NCBI RefSeq assembly: GCF_018873765.1 | Contig: NC_057925.1 | Span: 50,108,010 to 50,172,009, forward strand | Reading direction: 5' to 3' | Source: Telopea speciosissima | Taxonomy: Eukaryota > Streptophyta > Magnoliopsida > Proteales > Proteaceae | DNA: 64,000 bases | Part shown: piece by piece, positions 57,261 to 64,000 of the stretch | Layout of the letters: each line of letters begins with the position of its first letter | Numbering within the stretch: position 1 is the stretch's first letter | Translations under genes and position numbers: made by a program | The notes under the pieces: generated by a model | Seen by the model: the letters and a program-made list of their open reading frames with translations, nothing else | What the model was told of the DNA's origin: nothing | Databases searched by the model: none

Positions 57261-57845
57261 ACCATTTTAAAAGAGTTAAATTTTGAATAATTTACAACTA
57301 AGACACTTCCTATCTAGGCACGAGCGTTTAAGGTTCATAATCTTTAAAAGTTCAAGTTTGTGATGGCTTAGGCAGAAATTGTCTTATTAGTTATTACATG
57401 TTAACATATGATAAAATTATCAAAATGCCTTAAGTTTTTAAATCTATTAAAAGATTTTAATTAAATGATATGGTTCAACATCACGTTCTTACAATTTTAA
57501 CATTTGATTTGGATTATGGTCATTTATATGATTTAAGGTCACACTATCAATAACTTCAAAAATATTCTAATTAAAAAGATAGACTTCAGTCATAATGTTT
57601 TAATTTTTTAAATGTTTGATTTGGATCATGACTGTTCAATTAGCATTTTGAATCACAACAAATAAGATAATACAATCTGATTTAAGATTAGATAATCAAA
57701 AATTTTAAAAGATTCTAACTAGAAAAGTCCCATTCAACCATTTTGTTTTGGCGTTTTCAAACCTTTGATTACCATTCATTTAGTGTTTTTCATTAAAGTA
57801 AACAAAAAGATATGTCTAATCATTTCACAGTAATTTTTTCTATTC
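57261..57845. other. AT-rich spacer, no gene seen
   Basis: Runs of A and T without exons, RNA genes or transposon ends that I can recognise. Confidence 0.5.
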
Positions 57846-59534
57846 GAGTAAATTACTTAGACCTCTCCTGACCTTTCTGACAATTCAGGGAATTTTCCCT
57901 ACCCTTCTGACAACTATTCAGATCTCCCTTACTTTTCAAACTTGATTTCACTTAACCCAAGTCCGCTAACGGTGTTAGTAATTAACCTGTTGTGACTAAA
58001 ATGCCCTTATTTATGAAGGATAACATCAATGCACCATTCCTTTCTTCTTCTTCTTCTTCCTCCTCTTCCTCCTCTTCCTCCTGCAAACCTTGAACCCAGA
58101 TGAGATGCAACAGTACTCTTCTCTCCAAACCCCACCTCCTCATCCTTCTCGTTTCGCTTCCACAGCTTCAGATGCAACAGTAAGTAAAGGTTTGTTAGAT
58201 TAACAATTGGGTTTTGCCAAGTAACGTGAGTGTCGTGAGTTGTAATCTCTCCTACCATCGACAAGAACATACAGATTCGATCCACAACAACACTGGGAAT
58301 ATCACAAAATCACTGATTGGGCTTATCGCCGGATCAATTTTTTAAAATTCTTTGGATGTTTGAAAATCTAAATCGGAAAATTTAATCATAAACCCCATTC
58401 CTTTTATGCTTACGGATTGGTCCATCGTTGTGAGATGGTTTTAATGGTGAATAGCAGAACACCTGACACCGTAACACAATGAGACTTATATAACTAAGGA
58501 TAATTGATCTTTGTTACTGCTATTGGATTAGAATCTATCATCCTCAAGATTCGTCTCTGATCTGATTTTCTGCAATTCGCGAATTGGAAAGAACTCAATC
58601 CAAGCGTGTGTAGGTGTTTTACAGATCTATAGTCGACGTTTATTCTTTTGGCTCCTCCCTTTCGCTCGCTCGCTCCTGCACTCCTTCCCCTCTCTGTTCT
58701 GTTTCGACAAATTTTTTTCTTCCATTTTTTCCCCTCCCCATTATTCAGGTTCTTTCACATTTCTCGTATATCTTCAAAACCCTTCTCTCAAAGTTTATTG
58801 AAATCCTAATCTGGGCCGATCCACCGTTCGGAATCTGAATACAGAAAACTTCAATTGGTTCAATTTCGTAGCTCGCTTGGTGTTCGCTACGCTTTCTGAA
58901 AGTTTGTACCTCCTCATCCCCTGCCTTACACCTGGTGGTGGATTCACCCACACTTTACCCCTCGGCCGTGCTACCTCTATTATTGTCTCGCCTTCTTTCT
59001 CTCTGTAACCCGGTTTTTTATCAGTACTTTGTCTTGATCCAAGCCCGTTTCTGTTAAGATTCGTCGACATTGAAGAAATATTGAGTTCGAAGGCCTACTG
59101 GTCTACCATTTTAGTTTCATTTATCGTTGAACTTTGGAGGTGTTGTGGGCAGGGTTTTGATCATTTTTTGGCTGGATTTTCGGGCTGTGGTCAAGACAGA
59201 AAGCTTCAATTTTAAAGGCCCCCGACTGCAATGGCAGAAGCCGAAGAGTCCCAGCAGCAGCAAGAACAGAGTTCTCGCGTGAAGCTAGAGAAGATGTGTA
59301 GATTTAGCAGTTGGCCCCGACGCAGCATACACGGGAAGCAGTCTTCAAACGCCTCGTTGAAACCCTATCGGCCCATTCTGTCCTCTCTAAGTGCTACGGA
59401 TCCATGCCAGCAGAGGAGGCATCCTCCACCGCCCGCCAAATCGAAGATCAGGGCTTTCACCACAACTATTTGAAAATGACTAAGAACATTCCATTCTGCA
59501 ACCATTGGAAATTTCAGAAGCGGAGTAAGATTGT

Positions 59535-59576
<42 letters not shown>

Positions 59577-59964
59577 TTAATGTGTTTCTCAGGTGGAGGA
59601 GAGTGGGGTTGCGGCTTGCGTGGATGGTTTCTCAGGTGGAGGAGAGGGGTTGCGGCCTGCATGGATGGGGTTGCAGAGGAGTGGGAGCAGGTGGGTTTGC
59701 AGCAGAAGGAAGAAGAAGTAGGAGAACGAGAAAGGGAAAGGAAAAGCGTGTAAGGCCCTTAAGGGCAATATGGTAACTTTCTTTGGTAAAAAAGTTTAAA
59801 TTGACAATTTTTTTATTTATCATATACCTAACGTTAAAAAACTAACGGATTGGGGCTAACTGAAGCGTAGTTTGAAAAGTAAAGGAGGTCTCAGTAGTTG
59901 TCAGAAGGGCAGAGGAGCTTTCCTGAATTGTCAGAAAAGTCAGGGAGATCTGAGTAAGTTGCTC
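57846..59964 (+). mobile_element. Pack-MULE carrying a WPP-domain gene fragment
   Basis: TIRs of about 150 bp: the left begins GAGTAAATTACTTAGACCTC (57846), and the right ends with the complement form (GATCTGAGTAAGTTGCTC, 59964). Both are homologous to the ends of the outer element at 46719-56595. The sequences next to the TIRs include the same GGGAGCAGGTGGGTTTGCAG block. No 9-bp duplication was recognised. The interior carries the leader and start of a MAF1-like gene, plus a (GA)n at 59540-59574. No transposase is present. Confidence 0.78.
59231..59510 (+). pseudogene. Captured WPP-domain (MAF1-like) gene fragment
   Basis: The first frame encodes MAEAEESQQQQEQSSRVKLEKMCRFSSWP, then a one-base deletion near 59315-59318 moves the domain into another frame: PTQHTREAVFKRLVETLSAHSVLSKCYGSMPAEEASSTARQIEDQGF. 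This is the WPP domain of plant MFP1-attachment factors and related nuclear-envelope proteins (WPPTQxTREAVxxRLxETLSxxSxLSKRYGxxPxxEAxxxAxxIE). About 400 bases of likely 5' UTR precede the ATG. Frameshift and truncation make it a pseudogene. Confidence 0.85.
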
Positions 59965-60426
59965 ATATATTTTTCCCATAAAAAAAAAAAAGAAAAAAAA
60001 GAAAAGCAAGTTGCTCATATTTTAATCATGTGATTGAATATTAATGATCCAAATCCAATCTCAATTTCCCCGTAATCTTCTCTATTCCGAAATTTCGTGT
60101 ATTTTTACTGAAGCGTTGGAGTGCAACACTATTTCTCAGAACAAGCGTAAGGGACATGCGACATAATTTTTACCGTATAACCAAGAAGGCCTGTTAATAT
60201 TGAGGCCGAACCATTCCCCCCAAAAAACAAAAAAAAACCTAAATTAGACCAGCCGTTACCTCAATGGTTTAATTTTGGTTTTGGTTTTATCAACTTGGGT
60301 TGGTCTTGTTTGATCCGATTAGATACATCCGAATGGACTGAATTGATAGAAACCAATAACTTACAATAACTTTTGTTTTTATTTTTTCTAATAGAAAAAT
60401 ATTCTCACGTTGTGAGCTGCAGCCAA
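59965..60426. other. Spacer, no gene seen
   Basis: The block AAGTTGCTCATAT recurs on both sides of an A-rich run (about 59955 and 60007), perhaps a small insertion footprint. Nothing else recognised. Confidence 0.4.
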
Positions 60427-60594
60427 AAGGATCCTGTGCAACAACCTGCCCAGGCTGCACATGCAGCGTCGGACACAGTGAGGCATGAAGAGACCGCCTC
60501 ACCCCTGCTCGGGCAAGGGTAAGGCGGTCTCTTCATGCCTCGTTGTGTCTGGCGCTGCACGTGCAGCCCATGCAGGGTGTTGCATAGGAGCCGA
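60427..60594. mobile_element. Foldback (hairpin) element
   Basis: A palindrome centred near 60514: GGCATGAAGAGACCGCCT on the left pairs perfectly with AGGCGGTCTCTTCATGCC on the right. Outer arms GGATCCTGTGCAACAACCTGC and GGGTGTTGCATAGGAGCC also pair. It is the same family as 25535-25699. Confidence 0.8.
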
Positions 60595-60771
60595 GTCCAA
60601 GTTGCAGATTCTTGTGCACACCAATAAGTAGAAAGGGATGGCTTTCATACTTCCATTCCCTCCTATTCGCGAACGAAAGAGGGAGTGGTCTAAACTCGAC
60701 GAACTTTGGGATCTTTGGGAAACAACTGTGCCAAGGATGAGCTTGCCTGACTGCCTACGTATCCTCATGGG

Positions 60772-61322
60772 TAAGGGTGTAAATTGATTTGAAATCAATT
60801 ATTCAGCTCCAAAGAGTGTTAGTTGATTTGGAACCGAATCGATTCTATAATTCGATACTCAAACCGAGCCTACTCGGTTTGGTTTGATTGTTTTGAAATT
60901 CAGTTCTTATATGATTCAGTTATGATTCCTGTACCCAGTCCATATACTATACTAGAATATTATAATATAGTATAATAGTATTATAAAATCTAATAATATT
61001 AAAAATATATATTATAATATATTAGTATTATAATCTATTAATATTAAGTGACAAAGTGGTCACGCTGGAAACAACCTCTTTGTGAAAACAGAAGTTTGCG
61101 TACATTAAGACCCTCCCCAAACCCCGGAGGGATACGTCCTTTTATTATAAGCTATTAATATATTAATATACTAGTATCCAAATTCCGTTCCTATAATGGA
61201 TCTAGAATCGAACTGAGAACCAATCGGTTCTGAAATCCAAAACTCATACCTAACCGACTTTGATTTGGTTCAATTTGGTTTAGCTTATTCGGATTGGTTA
61301 CGGTTCGAATTTGACACCCTTA
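60772..61322. mobile_element. hAT-like MITE, 551 bp
   Basis: TIRs TAAGGGTGTAAATT and the complement of AATTTGACACCCTTA, with a perfect 8-bp duplication CTCATGGG (60764-60771, 61323-61330). A SINE-like piece interrupts it at 61045-61136. Confidence 0.88.
61045..61136 (+). mobile_element. SINE-like fragment inside the hAT MITE
   Basis: GTGGTCACGCTGGAAAC...GTTTGCGTACATTAAGACCCTCCCCAAACCCCG resembles the 3' part of Au-type plant SINEs as I remember them (GCGTACAT...ACCCTCCCCAGACCCC). No tail or target repeat was resolved. Confidence 0.45.
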
Positions 61323-61422
61323 CTCATGGGTTAGGGAAAGAAATTGAGAATGTGATAGATATAAACAGTCCGGCAGTACTTCTACATAATTGACATGATT
61401 TGAACGGGTTTGACAATTTCGA

Positions 61423-61630
61423 CAACGCTCCTACATGGCTGGGAATATACTAAAACGATCTATGAGAAATCCTACAGTGCTTCCACATGACTGGGAATAT
61501 ACTTAGTAGTCTATAGGAAATCTAGCAACGCTTCTTCATAATTGGGAATATACTTGTATAGTCTATGGGAAATCCAGCAACGCTTCCCCACATAACTGGG
61601 ATAGCGCTTCCGCATGATTGGGAATGTTAA
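61423..61630 (+). repeat. Tandem repeat, about 52-bp period
   Basis: About three full units plus partial ones share GCTTCCACATGACTGGGAATATACTT and AGTCTATGGGAAATC(C/T)AGCAAC. The last two units are shortened to about 24 bp. No coding frame is maintained. Confidence 0.8.
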
Positions 61631-61714
61631 GACCCAGAGGCCCTAATCTAGGTACCACTAACTTTGATCATATGCGAGCAAAGAACTGAGATTGTGTCCC
61701 AAATGAGCAATATT

Positions 61715-61995
61715 TAGGGGTGTAAATGAATAGCCGAAATCCGTTCCTGTATTCGTACTTGTATCCGTTTAGTACTATCCGAATCTGTCCGAAAACTAAA
61801 CGGATGCGAATATGGATAGGCTATAGCTATCCGAAAAACTATATTTACATGTAAAAGGATAAAATATTCGATCCGTGTCGTATCCGTTTAGCACTATCCA
61901 TATCCGCATCCGTTTAGCTAATCGGATGCGATGCGATTGCGGATATAGCACTATCCGCAACTATCCGAGCCGAATCCGATCCGTTTACAGCCCTA
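61715..61995. mobile_element. hAT-like MITE, 281 bp
   Basis: Ends TAGGGGTGTAAATG and the complement of TTTACAGCCCTA. Both subterminal regions are full of ATCCG/CGGAT repeats. The 8-bp flanks (GCAATATT, GTGATATG) are only partly alike, so the target duplication has decayed or the ends are slightly off. Confidence 0.65.
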
Positions 61996-62003
61996 GTGAT
62001 ATG

Positions 62004-63200
62004 TAGATAGTTCCGGGAGAGAGAAACCTGAAAGAACTACTTGGAGTTCTGTTTGTTACTTAACAAAGATACTATGAATTATATGACAGAATTGGTGAAA
62101 CCAAGTCGGTGGGATCAGGCTGAGTTAAGTTGAAGAAAGTTCTGCAAGTTGACTCTGACATTAACTACTCAAAACATATGTGATTTATTAATGACACTCC
62201 ATGATACATTCAGATGGTTCCAGAGGGCGTGGGAAGGAATCCCCACTCCGGCATTGTAGGGATTTTTTTCCCTAGTGTTAAATATAAGAAATAGTAATAT
62301 TAGAGAAAAATCCATGGAATTATTAGAATTCACCGTAGCAGCACATACACAAGAATAGATACAACGCATGTTTTAGAGGGATGTCAAGACCTGGAAAGGG
62401 AGGGCTTTACACATGAGTTCATCACCTGGTTCATATTTCATTGGGAGAATGATAACTAGCTTGGATCCTTTCCAAATCTCATCATAACATGAGTTGCAAG
62501 CATTGAACCCCTGCGGGCTGTTTCCACAAGTTGGCCAAGCAATGGCAACTTCACTGTGTCTCTGTTCCATAGTGGTTTCTTGTCCCACCTGCATACATTT
62601 CATATAGAAATCAACCTCTACTCATCTAAGAAATGTGGTTCAAAGAGAGATTCTTTCTATTCTCATATTAGTATTTCCTAAATTGAAAAAAACCCATCAA
62701 GTTAATGGGCCCCATATTGTATGTTTTGCTTCTTAATACTGATTTCTTTCACTTGGCACATCAAGAGACTCACAAATGATGCCATACATTGATAAAGTGA
62801 TAAATCAGATGACCTTCATAAGTTTACCAAACTACAAGTAAATACAAACCTTATCAGGAACTAATAAAGTTAGCAACATAATGCCTCTATTGATTAAAAA
62901 AAAGATTTGATTATCCTTTCCCAAAACTGGTTCCCCTGATAATACTTCCAAATATAATTAGAAAACTAACAACTAACACTTCCAAATATAATTAGAAAAC
63001 TAACATCTTATCTTGGCATCTGTACAGAATAACTGGATTCAATGGCTTTGATTTTGCAAATTCAAAATTACAGACATCAAAGCCATTGAATATATAAAAG
63101 CACAATGATCAGTACCTTTTGAATTTAGAAACCATTAGAACAATTACAGACATCTCCATGAGAGAATCTTCAAAAACTCCACCATAGAAATCTCAATAAG
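62004..63200 (-). other. Possible exon in otherwise gene-free sequence
   Basis: On the minus strand a CAG-bounded block at about 62420-62590 reads VGQETTMEQRHSEVAIAWPTCGNSPQGFNACNSCYDEIWKGSKLVIILPMKYEP before a GTGATG donor-like site. I do not recognise the family. Neighbouring sequence gave no matching exons. It may be a fragment of a gene continuing elsewhere or chance. Perfect short repeats (CAACTAACACTTCC/AATATAATTAGAAAACTAAC) lie near 62950-63005. Confidence 0.25.
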
Positions 63201-64000
63201 TGATGCAAATAAGTCGCCTAATGGACTTATTTTATTGAAAATAAGCTTTGGGTTAGGTTATGTGTGTGTTGGGCTTTTGATCCCATAGGTTTACTTTGTA
63301 ATTGGCCAATTTAATGAGCCTAAAATATGGGTAGAAAGTAGGAAAACGGGATTTGCTTCAGTAGGTTAGTTAGAGTCCTGCTATGAGTCAATTTCTTTCA
63401 TTATTCAATTTATGTTACCTTATTAGTTGAGGATTGGGCTATGCCTTTCCTTATTAGTGTTTAAGTTTGTTTTTGAGTCTTCTACATGAGTTTGTAAGGG
63501 GCTACAGCCTTGTAGACGAATTTGATTAATGAAATATTGGCTTGTGCCTTTTCTTTTATTCTGTGAAACTCAGATGGCTGTGAGATGCAATGCTATATGG
63601 TGAGGATACCTATGGGTGAGAGACCCAGGAGAGAGCGAGAGACTTGATCCAATCCTATCTTTCTTCTCTATTTTATATTTTATATTTTCTTCTTTGTTTC
63701 TATTTCAATCAATTTCATTGTGTGATCTGCTACAAGTTCTTCAATTCTAGCCTAGTATTTTGAAGATCAAATCAGCAATAAACTGTATTCAAGAAGATCC
63801 TGCCTGGGGCTAGATCCTTTGTGATCCAGCTCTACATTAATAAGAATTGTGGAAATCATCAGAGTCATCTATCAAAAGTTGGGCTTGCAATGCAGAAATT
63901 GAGGATTGCCCAAGGAGTAAAAATGTCATAAGTTCGTGTGTTATACCAGCCAAAAGCTGAGAATATATTGGGAAATGGGAAGAACTTCCACGTTTGACTA
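63200..64000 (+). mobile_element. LTR-like sequence running off the right edge
   Basis: The phrase CTACAGCCTTGTAGACGAATTTGATTAATGAAATA and the T/TATTTTATATTTTATA stretch before it look like the promoter-R part of a plant LTR. No coding domain is reached before the window ends, so the identity is a guess from style. Confidence 0.3.

Overview
The window is nuclear DNA from a flowering plant. Genes have many short exons with GT...AG introns, the sequence is AT-rich with GA/CT microsatellites, and much of it is plant transposons: Mutator-like elements with 9-bp target duplications, hAT-like elements with 8-bp duplications, L1-type LINE pieces and LTR remnants. I cannot name the species.

Left part (1-26.6 kb). 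After a gene-poor start with two small MITEs, a 12.6-kb unit (about 1698-14336) is repeated head-to-tail (14337-26629). Each unit carries one minus-strand gene of 23 exons for a 5'-3' exoribonuclease of the XRN family. I rebuilt both by splicing. The first copy reads through as 952 residues. The second is open to a CAG-to-TAG change at codon 851 and would be an 850-residue protein without the Gly/Arg-rich tail. Both keep all seven acidic catalytic positions, and both lack the CCHC zinc knuckle normal for plant XRN proteins. Insertions found in only one copy (a retroposon, a LINE and three MITE or foldback elements) show how the units diverged after duplication.

Middle part (26.6-43 kb). A 1.74-kb Mutator-like element has captured the 5' part of a zinc alcohol dehydrogenase-like gene (Pack-MULE). 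It is followed by a second long-TIR MULE inserted into a degenerate 70-bp tandem array, a tRNA-like Pol III unit, LINE fragments (zf-RVT, RNase H), a 2.87-kb solo LTR, a 1.86-kb hAT-like element and a hairpin element with a duplicated arm.

Right part (43-64 kb). The only other intact gene is an intronless gene at 44153-44758 for an uncharacterised single-pass membrane protein. It is followed by a nested set of transposons (46719-56595): an outer MULE carrying a MATE-transporter fragment, an inner 6.4-kb TIR element, a LINE inside that, and a 1.7-kb MULE inside the outer element's right repeat. Next come hAT MITEs, a third gene-capturing MULE holding a WPP-domain (MAF1-like) fragment, a tandem repeat, and LTR-like sequence at the right edge.

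The host genes do not form a pathway. The main themes are a recent tandem duplication of an unusual XRN gene, and repeated capture of host gene fragments by Mutator-like elements.
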